A stretch of DNA of 5,341 bases from Gemmatimonadota bacterium. Lineage in GTDB: Bacteria > Gemmatimonadota > Gemmatimonadetes > Longimicrobiales > RSA9. The position numbers were made by a program, and so were the translations under genes. The notes beneath the pieces were generated by a model that saw only the letters and a list, made by a program, of their open reading frames with translations, was not told the DNA's origin and ran no database searches. The DNA is taken from contig JADGGV010000309.1 of the NCBI GenBank assembly GCA_019689775.1, positions 1-5,341 of the forward strand, read 5' to 3'. This document shows positions 1 through 5,341 of the stretch, piece after piece; the first letter of the stretch is position 1, and every line of letters begins with the position of its first letter.

Positions 1-29
1 CCCGAAGAAGGATCCCGTTCCCGCCTCGC

Positions 30-1328
30 TTACGCCCCCGCTCCCGGGAACCCCGAGCGCCTCGGCGTCCCGCGGCCCGCCGTCCGCCGGACGTACTCCG
101 CCACCTGCTCCGCGACCCTCGGCGCCTCCAGTCCGATCTGGCGCAGGATCCCCGCCTTCGGCCGGGCGAAGCCGAGGAAGAACAGGCCGGGGAGGGCGGC
201 GGCGCCGTCGCCCGGGGGGTAGCCGCGGGGATCGACGACGGCGGCCGCGTCCTCGAGGAAGTCCGCGAGCGCGGGGCGGTAGCCGGTGGCGAGGACGACG
301 GCGTCGAACGCCCGCTCCACGCCGTCCGTGAAGACGACGCCGGTCTCTGTGAAGCGTTCGGGCCCGGGGAGGATCTCGATCTCGCCGCGCTTGACGCGCT
401 CGACGGTGCCCACGTCGATCACCGGGAGCCGGCCGTAGCGCTCGATCTGGGTGACGGGTCCGTACGGCAATGGGCGCAGGCCGTAACGGGATAGGTCGCC
501 GAACGTGAGACGCGACATGAGGCGCCCGACCGCGTCGCGCAGGCGCGCCGGAAGCCAGAGCAGGCGGATGTTCGTGACCTGCGCCGGGCGGCCGCGCACG
601 TCGCGCGGGACGATGTTGACGCCGCCGCGCACGGCGATGCTCGGCCGCGCGCCCTGCTCCGCGAGATCGAGCGCGATCTCGGCGCCGGTGTTGCCAATCC
701 CCACCACGAGGACGCGCTGGCCGCGGAATTCCGCGCCGGTGCCGTACGCCGCGCTATGCAGCAGCCGCCCGTGGAAGCGCTCCATCCCCGGCCAGATCGG
801 CGCGTGCGGCGAGCGGTTGTAGCCGCTGGCGACGACGACCGCGTCGGCGACGTAGCGGTGTCCGGCCGCCGTCTCCGCCGTCCAGCGCCCGTCGCGGCGG
901 GCGAGGCGGGTGACGTCCTCGCCGAGGCGGGGACGCAGGTCCAGCTCGTGGGCGTAGCGCTCGAGGTAGTCGACGACCTGGCGGCGCGAGGGGTAGCGCG
1001 GCGTCTCCTCGGGGAACGGCAGGAACGGAAGCGCGGAGTGCTCCTTGACCGTGTGGAGCCGGAGCCGCTCGTAGTGGTGGTGCCAGGCCCAGCCGACGCG
1101 CTCGCCGCGCTCGAGGAGCACGTACGGCACGCCGGCGCGCTTCAGGCACGCGGCCATGGCGAGGCCGGCCGGGCCGGCGCCGACGATGAGCACGCCGGCC
1201 GAGGCCGGCGCGTCGCCCCGCCCCGGCGGGCCGGCCGACGCCGGCGCGTCGCCGGGTTCGCGCGGGCGGCGCGTGTCGGGAGCGCCGGCCGCGCCGGCCG
1301 GGACGTGGGAGCCGCCGGCATCGCCCAT
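30..1328 (-). CDS. YUCCA-like flavin-dependent monooxygenase (class B, FAD/NADPH)
   Basis: This 432-residue protein is a soluble FAD- and NADPH-dependent monooxygenase. Visible motifs, in order: FAD-binding Rossmann motif GAGPAG at 50-55; the FxGxxxHxxxY fingerprint of flavin monooxygenases, with F185, G187, H191 and Y195; a second Rossmann motif GIGNTG at 210-215, expected to bind NADPH; and LATGY at 346-350. The Tyr that ends the fingerprint, rather than Trp, argues against a Baeyer-Villiger enzyme. Segments at 79-127 and 201-350, including LPVIDVG at 301-307, closely recall plant YUCCA enzymes, which convert indole-3-pyruvate to indole-3-acetate. The substrate here is unknown; N- or S-oxygenation of another compound is possible. 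The ATG start is supported by GAGGA four bases upstream, overlapping the argJ stop. It gives an unusual N-terminal extension of about 44 residues, rich in Gly, Ala and Pro and containing GDAPASAG twice (26-33 and 38-45). The stop is TAA. Family call confident; substrate not. Confidence 0.93.
   Translation of the reverse strand: MGDAGGSHVPAGAAGAPDTRRPREPGDAPASAGPPGRGDAPASAGVLIVGAGPAGLAMAACLKRAGVPYVLLERGERVGWAWHHHYERLRLHTVKEHSALPFLPFPEETPRYPSRRQVVDYLERYAHELDLRPRLGEDVTRLARRDGRWTAETAAGHRYVADAVVVASGYNRSPHAPIWPGMERFHGRLLHSAAYGTGAEFRGQRVLVVGIGNTGAEIALDLAEQGARPSIAVRGGVNIVPRDVRGRPAQVTNIRLLWLPARLRDAVGRLMSRLTFGDLSRYGLRPLPYGPVTQIERYGRLPVIDVGTVERVKRGEIEILPGPERFTETGVVFTDGVERAFDAVVLATGYRPALADFLEDAAAVVDPRGYPPGDGAAALPGLFFLGFARPKAGILRQIGLEAPRVAEQVAEYVRRTAGRGTPRRSGFPGAGA
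1194..1253 (-). repeat. Direct repeat pair (24 bp, 36-bp period) inside the monooxygenase N-terminus
   Basis: Bases 1194-1217 and 1230-1253 match at 23 of 24 positions; the only difference is G1203 versus C1239. The 36-bp period is exactly 12 codons, so the repeat is in frame and yields GDAPASAG twice in the monooxygenase. A second, smaller perfect tandem repeat of GCGCCGGCC lies at 1282-1299 in the same extension. Both look like in-frame expansions in a low-complexity leader. Confidence 0.85.
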
Positions 1329-1332
1329 GGCG

Positions 1333-1337
1333 TCCTC
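1333..1337 (-). promoter_or_regulatory. Ribosome binding site for the monooxygenase, overlapping the argJ stop
   Basis: On the minus strand the junction reads TGAGGACGCCATG. The TGA is the argJ stop, GAGGA (1333-1337) is a good Shine-Dalgarno match and the ATG starts the monooxygenase. The 4-base spacer is slightly short. The arrangement implies translational coupling and fixes the monooxygenase start despite its odd N-terminus. Confidence 0.65.
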
Positions 1338-2544
1338 AGCTCGAGTAGTACGCTGCGTTCTCGTCGATGTAGCCGTGGGTCAGGTCGCAGCCGAAGGCGG
1401 TGGCGGCGAAGGCGCCGAGGCCGAGGTCGACGTCGATGTCGACCGGGTCGCCGCGGAGCCGCTGGCGCAGCTCGGCGTCGTCGTAGTCGAGGCGGGCGCC
1501 GTCGGCCCAGACCGGCATGCCGTTGACGACGACGGCGAGGCGCGAGCCGTCGATCTCGACGTCGACGCACTTCCCGACGGCCATCAGGATCCGGCCGATG
1601 TTCGGGTCCGCGCCGTACGCCATCGTCTTGACGAGCGGCGAGTTGACGATCGACTTCGCGACCCGGCGCGCGGCCGCGGCCGAGGCGGCGCCGGAGACGC
1701 GGGCGCGCAGGAGCTTGGTCGCGCCCTCGCCGTCGCGCGCGAGCATCTCGGCCATGCGGATGCAGCCGGCGACGAGCGCGCGCTCGAACGCCTCGCCGTC
1801 GACCTCGCCCGCGAGCCCGTTCGCCAGCAGCGCGCAGGTGTCCGACGTGCTCGTGTCCGAGTCGACCGACAGCATGTTAAAGGAGACGTCGACGGCGCGG
1901 CGCAGCAGCGGATCGGCGGCGCCCGGCGGCAGGAGCGCGTCCGTGAAGATGTAGACCAGCACGGTGGCCATGTTCGGCTCGACCATGCCGGAGCCCTTCG
2001 CCACGATGCAGACGACGGCGTCGCCGACGGCGAACGAGAGCGCCTTCGGGTAGGTGTCGGTGGTCATGATGCCGCGCGCGCCGACGAGCGGGTCGGGCTG
2101 GAGCTCGGCGCGCATCCCGACGAGCCCGGCCTCGATCTTCTCGATCGGGAGCGGACGGCCGATCACGCCGGTCGAGCTCATCAGCACCTGCTCCGCGGGG
2201 ACGCCCAGCTCGCGCGCGGCCGCCGCGCCCATCCGCCGCGCGGCCGCGATCCCCGCCTCCCCCGTCCCCACATTGCTGATCTTGCTGTTGACGACGACGG
2301 CGCGCAGCACACCGCCGCGGATCAGCTCCCGGCCGACGAGCACCGGCGCGCCGGCGACGTGGTTGCGCGTGAACAGCGCCGCCGCCTGCGCCGGCGCCTC
2401 GGAGTAGAAGAGGGCCAGGTCCGGGCCGCTCTCCTTCAGCCCGCAGTTGCGGCTGGCACAGGAAAAGCCGCGCGGCAGCCGCGGCGCGGCGTCGAAGACG
2501 ATCTCGTCCATTCGAGTCTGCGAAGGATCATTCGGGGTCGGCAT
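1336..2544 (-). CDS. argJ: Arginine biosynthesis protein ArgJ (glutamate N-acetyltransferase / ornithine acetyltransferase)
   Basis: ArgJ moves the acetyl group from N-acetylornithine to glutamate, making ornithine and regenerating N-acetylglutamate in the cyclic arginine pathway; some members also use acetyl-CoA. The 402-residue length fits the family. Seen in the sequence: SSTGVIG at 123-129 (oxyanion-hole Thr125-Gly126); IMTTDTYPK at 159-167; KGSGMVEPNMAT at 183-194, where family knowledge places autocleavage between Ala193 and Thr194, giving alpha and beta chains with Thr194 as nucleophile; DGEGATK at 261-267; NSPLVKT followed by DPNIGRI at 291-309; and a C-terminal ENAAYYSS typical of the family end. 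The start is uncertain: Met12 (base 2511) gives a more usual N-terminal length, and neither ATG has a strong Shine-Dalgarno. Seven bases separate its stop from the monooxygenase start. Whether it is mono- or bifunctional cannot be told from sequence. No other arginine gene is in view. Confidence 0.96.
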   Translation of the reverse strand: MPTPNDPSQTRMDEIVFDAAPRLPRGFSCASRNCGLKESGPDLALFYSEAPAQAAALFTRNHVAGAPVLVGRELIRGGVLRAVVVNSKISNVGTGEAGIAAARRMGAAAARELGVPAEQVLMSSTGVIGRPLPIEKIEAGLVGMRAELQPDPLVGARGIMTTDTYPKALSFAVGDAVVCIVAKGSGMVEPNMATVLVYIFTDALLPPGAADPLLRRAVDVSFNMLSVDSDTSTSDTCALLANGLAGEVDGEAFERALVAGCIRMAEMLARDGEGATKLLRARVSGAASAAAARRVAKSIVNSPLVKTMAYGADPNIGRILMAVGKCVDVEIDGSRLAVVVNGMPVWADGARLDYDDAELRQRLRGDPVDIDVDLGLGAFAATAFGCDLTHGYIDENAAYYSS

Positions 2545-2570
2545 CCGCCGCCGCGGCGCGCCCGGGCCTC

Positions 2571-2586
2571 TCCCCGGCGCCGGGGA
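2571..2586. promoter_or_regulatory. Perfect 16-bp palindrome upstream of argJ
   Basis: TCCCCGGCGCCGGGGA is self-complementary over its full length and lies 27 bp before the argJ ATG, in the 91-bp gap after the lipoprotein gene. It could be a dimeric repressor operator or fold as a 6-bp stem with a GCGC loop. No T-run follows on the minus strand, so it is not a standard intrinsic terminator. It does not resemble the AT-rich ARG box. GC-rich palindromes arise easily in this composition, so function is unproven. Confidence 0.3.
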
Positions 2587-2615
2587 AGCGTAACGGTCGG
2601 CGCGCGCCGCAGCAA
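2587..2615 (-). promoter_or_regulatory. Weak candidate sigma-70-type promoter for argJ and the monooxygenase
   Basis: On the minus strand TTGCTG (2610-2615) and TACGCT (2587-2592) are separated by 17 bp. Each matches its consensus at only three of six positions, but these are the most promoter-like hexamers I found in the gap. Transcription would begin at about 2580, inside the 16-bp palindrome. This is a low-confidence suggestion. Confidence 0.15.
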
Positions 2616-2635
2616 CGTGCGCCGCGGACCGGCGG

Positions 2636-3118
2636 CTACGGCGTCGCCTCGAGCGAGCCGGCCACGTACGACACCTCGTCGTCCGTCTCGTTCGTCTTCC
2701 AGTCGATCTGGATCTCGGTGGGATAGTGCATCGCGGGGTCGAAGCGGGCGAAGATCGTGGCTGCCTTGTCGTCGATGGCCTGCTGGATCAGGTCGAACAA
2801 CCCCTCGACGGAGCGGATCATCGGGTACTGCGCCGCCGCCAACTGGAGCCCGTCGGCGACGCGCGTGATGCTCGCGACGGTGTCGTTCCTGACCGCCACG
2901 AGGACCGGATCGCCGGGCGTGGCGCACGTGCAGTGCACCTGGAGCTGGTAGGTGTACGTCTTGATGTTCTGCGCACGCCAGCGCCGCCGCTCGGCGACGA
3001 GGCTGTCCTGCAACCGGTTGCGGCTCTCGCCCGTCGGCTCGCCCCCACACGATGCGACGCTCCCGAGAAGGAGCAGCGCGGTGAGACACAGGTGCAGGCG
3101 CGGTCTGGAAGTCGGCAT
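2636..3118 (-). CDS. Small lipoprotein with a DUF6174 domain
   Basis: This is a 160-residue predicted lipoprotein of unknown function. The N-terminus has Arg residues, a hydrophobic stretch at about 9-22 and the lipobox VASC with Cys24 as lipidation site, so the mature protein should be membrane-anchored and face the periplasm or outside. Residues 40-157 fit DUF6174 as I recall it: Trp47, a YTYQL strand, the HCTC motif at 62-65, a VxVRND strand, VEGLFDLIQQAIDD at 104-117, YPTEIQIDW at 132-140 and the closing DDEVSY at 146-151. The Cys63/Cys65 pair might form a disulfide or bind a ligand; this is inference. The start is well bounded: an in-frame TAA lies at 3149-3151, no other start codon falls between it and the ATG, and AGG sits 8 bases upstream. 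It runs in the same direction as its neighbours, with gaps of 91 and 121 bp, so operon membership is unsettled. Confidence 0.88.
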   Translation of the reverse strand: MPTSRPRLHLCLTALLLLGSVASCGGEPTGESRNRLQDSLVAERRRWRAQNIKTYTYQLQVHCTCATPGDPVLVAVRNDTVASITRVADGLQLAAAQYPMIRSVEGLFDLIQQAIDDKAATIFARFDPAMHYPTEIQIDWKTNETDDEVSYVAGSLEATP

Positions 3119-3192
3119 TCGCGTGGCCTGGAAGAACGGAACCGGATGTTAACGCCCGCCGCGCATCGGGCACGAGACCGTCTGCTGTAACG

Positions 3193-3227
3193 CGCGACCC
3201 GGCGCGGCTTTGACACGACCGGGCGCG
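3193..3227 (-). terminator. GC-rich inverted repeat downstream of the decarboxylase, possible transcript-end hairpin
   Basis: Arms at 3219-3227 and 3193-3202 can pair as a 9-bp GC stem with one bulged base and a 16-base loop, starting about 12 bases after the decarboxylase stop. No T-run follows on the minus strand, so it could be a T-less terminator, an RNA-stabilising hairpin or a chance product of composition. If it terminates, the lipoprotein gene needs its own promoter in 3119-3192, where I find no convincing one. Confidence 0.25.
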
Positions 3228-3239
3228 CCGCGCCGCCGC

Positions 3240-5165
3240 CTACGCGGCCAGCGCCGCCTCGGCCGCGCGCCGCAGCGCCGCCAGGTAACCGGCCACGTGG
3301 TCGGCGCCGCCGGGCTCGGCCAGGAACGGGTCCATCACGGTCGAGCGGAGCACGACCAGCCCCGCCGGGCCGCTCGCGACCCACTCCTCGAGCGGGATGC
3401 CGAGCCGCTCGAGCAGCGGCCGGACCGCGCCGTCGTACATCGGCGTCTGGAAGCGGGTGCGCGTCAGGATGTACTCGGGCGTCGCGCCGGGCTCGGCGAG
3501 GCTCATGCGCGCGTAGATCCCCTCGTTCAGCGCGTTGACGGCGGCCAGACCCTCGAGCGCCGGATGCGTGACGATGTAGCAGACAATGTTGATGTCGGGC
3601 TCGGGGAGCAACACGACGCGGAACTCGCCGAGGTCGGCGTCGCGCAGCGCCGCGTGCAGCCGGTACGCGCCGGCGACCGTCCGCTCGACGAGGTAGCCGT
3701 AGCCGCGCTCGTCCAGCGGCAGCACCGCGTGGCTGAGCCAGACCGCGGCCGCGGCGGCGCCCGGCTTCGAGCCCTCGAAGATGAAGCGCCCCAGGAAGAG
3801 GTCCTGCGCCGAGTCCAGCCCCTGGGTCGGCAGCAGGTACGGCGGATCGACGGCGACGAGCTCGCGTGCGCGCCGGTCCCGCAGCAGGAACGCGCCCGCC
3901 GGGTACGGCACGTACCCGAGCTTGTGCGGGTCGATCGTCACCGAATCGGCGCCGGCGAGCGCCTCCATCGCGCGCAGCCAGTCGGCGCTCGGCCAGTCGA
4001 CGCCCACGCCGGCGCGGATCTCGTCGGCGCCGCGCCGGGTGCCGTCCGCGCGCCACGTCACCGCCGCGGCGTAGCCGCCGTACGCCGCGTCGGAGTGCAC
4101 GTGGAACGTCACCCCCAGCTCGCGCTCCGCCCGCTCGCGCACCTCGAGCACCAGGTCGAGCCGGTCGACGGCGCTCTCCTCCGTCGTGCCGCACACGCTC
4201 ACGCACGCCATGATCGGCACGCGCCGCGCCGCCAGCTCGCGCACCCGCTCCCACAGCGCGTCCGGATCCATCCGGAACCGCTCGTCGACCGGCACGTGCA
4301 CGAGCTGGTTCGAGCCGATCCCCAGCGCCCGCACGATCTTGTCCCACGAGTAGTGCGCCGTCGCCGCCACGAGCACGACCGCGGCCGGGAGCGCGTCGCC
4401 GTACGCGTACGCGAGCCGCCGGCTGTAGTCCTGGTAGCCGACCGTGACGAACGAGTGCTCGGCCAGCGCGCGCCGCACGTCCGCCTCCGGCGCCGCCGCC
4501 CACAGCTTCCCCCACAGGTCGAGCGCCTCCGCGCCGCCGACGTTCAGCACCTCCCAGAGCGAGAGCCGCTCGAGCCGCGCCTCGCTCCCGTCCGGCCGCC
4601 TCACCTCCAGCGAGACCCCCAGCGCCTCCGCCGCGCCCGCCGCCGCCACCGGCAGGTAGCGCACGTTCCGCGCGATCCACAGCGCCTCGAAGTTCGCGAC
4701 CGTGCCCCCCGACGTCAGATGCCCCCACGACGTCGCCGGGTCGTAGCCGATCATCCGCCCGAGCTGCGCCGCCACCTCCAGCTCCAGCCGCGTCGTCACC
4801 GGCGACCCCTCGACCGCCACGTTGTTCGGGTTGTACAGCATCGCCGCGAAGTAACCGACCTGCGCCGCGATCGTCTGCTCGAACGACATGTGCCCCTTGT
4901 ACCGCCCGCTGAAGAACGGCACCCCCCGCTTCAGCGACGCCAGCAGCTCCATCAGCTCCTGCGTCAGCCGGGCGACGGCGGCGTCGTACCCCTCGCTGCG
5001 CTTGTCCGTCTCCCGGATCACGAACCCATCCTCTGGGTGATAGTTGCGCCGCCAGAAGATGTGGTCGCGCAGCGCCTCGACCACCAGACGCTCCAGCAGA
5101 TCCCCGTTCTCCGCCCGCGGCCCCAGGAACCAGGCCCGCAGCGCTTCCTGTCGCTCCGTCGACAT
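3240..5165 (-). CDS. PLP-dependent amino-acid decarboxylase, tyrosine decarboxylase-like
   Basis: This 641-residue cytosolic enzyme belongs to the group II pyridoxal-phosphate decarboxylases, which release CO2 from aromatic L-amino acids or glutamate to give amines. Key residues seen: SPVTTRLE at 121-128; HLTSGGTVAN at 149-158; AHYSW at 270-274 with His271 expected to stack on the cofactor; HSDAAYGGY at 357-365 with Asp359 expected to contact the pyridine nitrogen; and DPHKLGYVPYPAG at 412-424 with Lys415 as the Schiff-base lysine and Tyr421 at the catalytic-loop tyrosine position. Length and C-terminal region (FEGSKPGA at 463-470, PEPDINIV at 521-528, VVLRSTVMDPF at 604-614) follow the roughly 620-residue tyrosine decarboxylases of Enterococcus and Lactobacillus, not the shorter glutamate or histidine enzymes. 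Tyrosine, DOPA, phenylalanine or tryptophan are plausible substrates. An in-frame TGA 18 bases upstream fixes the ATG; the next in-frame Met is residue 72. The ribosome site is weak (GAG, 6 bases upstream). Confidence 0.93.
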   Translation of the reverse strand: MSTERQEALRAWFLGPRAENGDLLERLVVEALRDHIFWRRNYHPEDGFVIRETDKRSEGYDAAVARLTQELMELLASLKRGVPFFSGRYKGHMSFEQTIAAQVGYFAAMLYNPNNVAVEGSPVTTRLELEVAAQLGRMIGYDPATSWGHLTSGGTVANFEALWIARNVRYLPVAAAGAAEALGVSLEVRRPDGSEARLERLSLWEVLNVGGAEALDLWGKLWAAAPEADVRRALAEHSFVTVGYQDYSRRLAYAYGDALPAAVVLVAATAHYSWDKIVRALGIGSNQLVHVPVDERFRMDPDALWERVRELAARRVPIMACVSVCGTTEESAVDRLDLVLEVRERAERELGVTFHVHSDAAYGGYAAAVTWRADGTRRGADEIRAGVGVDWPSADWLRAMEALAGADSVTIDPHKLGYVPYPAGAFLLRDRRARELVAVDPPYLLPTQGLDSAQDLFLGRFIFEGSKPGAAAAAVWLSHAVLPLDERGYGYLVERTVAGAYRLHAALRDADLGEFRVVLLPEPDINIVCYIVTHPALEGLAAVNALNEGIYARMSLAEPGATPEYILTRTRFQTPMYDGAVRPLLERLGIPLEEWVASGPAGLVVLRSTVMDPFLAEPGGADHVAGYLAALRRAAEAALAA

Positions 5166-5185
5166 CCCTCGCTCGATCCGTCAAC

Positions 5186-5205
5186 CCCCGGTGCACCCCG
5201 GGGTG
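5186..5205 (-). promoter_or_regulatory. GC-rich palindrome/hairpin in the decarboxylase leader
   Basis: CACCCCGGGGTG at 5194-5205 is a perfect 12-bp palindrome. Overlapping it, CCCCGG at 5186-5191 and CCGGGG at 5198-5203 can form a 6-bp stem with a 6-base loop in the transcript. The elements end about 20 bases before the decarboxylase ATG, so they could serve as an operator or limit ribosome access. The two pairings exclude each other. Function is inferred from position only. Confidence 0.3.
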
Positions 5206-5214
5206 TGGTGATCC

Positions 5215-5292
5215 GACCTCCCGCGCGATCTCGGGCCCGAGCGCGATCTCGATCTCGCCCCCTACCTCGCACCCGATCGCGACCTCGCGTCC
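5215..5292. repeat. Degenerate hexanucleotide-periodic tract, consensus GATCTC
   Basis: Thirteen consecutive hexamers in one register share a pattern on the plus strand: base 6 is C in all 13, base 4 is C in 12, base 1 is G in 11 and base 2 is A in 8. Exact GATCTC occurs at 5227, 5245 and 5251, and GACCTC at 5215 and 5281. It reads as a decayed microsatellite of GAGATC on the gene strand, about 50 bases ahead of the decarboxylase. A 12-bp palindrome, CTCGGGCCCGAG, lies within it at 5230-5241. Confidence 0.7.
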
Positions 5293-5341
5293 TCCCCGCT
5301 CCCCGCGCCCCCGCGCGCCAAGTGTACCCGCCCTGTCTCAT

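Larger units (their letters stand above)
5166..5341. other. Non-coding upstream region of the decarboxylase
   Basis: These 176 bases up to the window edge hold no credible gene. A minus-strand frame runs through them from an ATG at 5341, but it encodes a monotonous Arg-X repeat and continues out of frame into the decarboxylase. TACACT on the minus strand at 5321-5326 resembles a -10 element, but its -35 partner would lie beyond the window. The region contains the hexamer-periodic tract and the palindrome listed separately. Confidence 0.6.

Noticed and set aside
1..29. Terminator after the monooxygenase
   Set aside because: Only a short GGATCC-centred palindrome is visible, with no stable stem or T-run, and the window ends too soon to judge.
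30..1328. Possible Baeyer-Villiger monooxygenase
   Set aside because: The fingerprint ends in Tyr195, where the Baeyer-Villiger motif has Trp followed by Pro or Asp, and the rest aligns better in memory with YUCCA enzymes.
1156..2868. A 570-codon plus-strand open frame opposite the monooxygenase, argJ and the lipoprotein gene
   Set aside because: Its product is a monotonous Val/Arg/Asp/Ala-rich sequence with no recognisable motif. It crosses three well-supported minus-strand genes and their gaps, as expected of an antisense frame in high-GC DNA.
3119..3192. Promoter for the lipoprotein gene (TTACAG, 17 bp, GATGCG on the minus strand)
   Set aside because: The -10 hexamer matches at only two positions, which is no better than chance.
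3210..3215. Perfect TTGACA on the plus strand, a possible -35 element
   Set aside because: At 16-18 bp downstream there is only GC-rich sequence without a -10 match, and no plus-strand gene follows.
3240..5165. Glutamate decarboxylase as the product
   Set aside because: The protein is much longer than the roughly 470-residue bacterial glutamate decarboxylases, and its C-terminal third follows the tyrosine decarboxylase type.
2818..5196. A 792-codon minus-strand open frame overlapping the decarboxylase in another frame
   Set aside because: The product is low-complexity Gly/Ala/Arg-rich sequence, while the decarboxylase frame carries all the catalytic motifs.
5018..5341. A minus-strand frame starting at the window edge, encoding Arg-X dipeptide repeats
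   Set aside because: It is produced by the hexamer-periodic DNA tract and then runs about 150 bases into the decarboxylase in the wrong frame. No domain is visible.

Overview
This is a very GC-rich bacterial window (well over two thirds G+C by eye) with four complete genes, all on the minus strand. In transcription order, from high to low coordinates, they are: a large pyridoxal-phosphate amino-acid decarboxylase resembling bacterial tyrosine decarboxylase (3240-5165), a small lipoprotein with a DUF6174 domain (2636-3118), an ArgJ-type ornithine/glutamate N-acetyltransferase (1336-2544), and a flavin-dependent monooxygenase closely resembling plant YUCCA enzymes (30-1328). I see no RNA genes, CRISPR arrays, insertion sequences or other mobile elements. 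Every long open frame on the plus strand looks like an antisense shadow of these genes.

Region by region: 5166-5341 is a non-coding upstream region. It holds a degenerate tract with strict 6-base periodicity (5215-5292) and a GC-rich palindrome/hairpin (5186-5205) just ahead of the decarboxylase start. A 121-base gap with a GC-rich inverted repeat separates the decarboxylase from the lipoprotein gene. A 91-base gap with a perfect 16-base palindrome separates the lipoprotein from argJ. Only 7 bases separate argJ from the monooxygenase gene, and the argJ stop codon is part of the apparent Shine-Dalgarno sequence, so these last two are almost certainly co-transcribed and translationally coupled.

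The organism is probably Gram-negative or at least diderm, given the short lipoprotein signal peptide, and of high-GC type. The style of the DUF6174 lipoprotein recalls Gemmatimonadota (Longimicrobium/Gemmatimonas-like genomes), but this rests on family memory and is a weak placement.

Functionally, an aromatic amino-acid decarboxylase-like enzyme and a YUCCA-like monooxygenase in one co-directional run suggest aromatic amino-acid or aromatic-amine (possibly auxin-like) metabolism. ArgJ belongs to arginine biosynthesis, but no other arg gene is visible. The link between the genes is inferred from neighbourhood only; apart from the argJ-monooxygenase pair, they could be independent transcription units.
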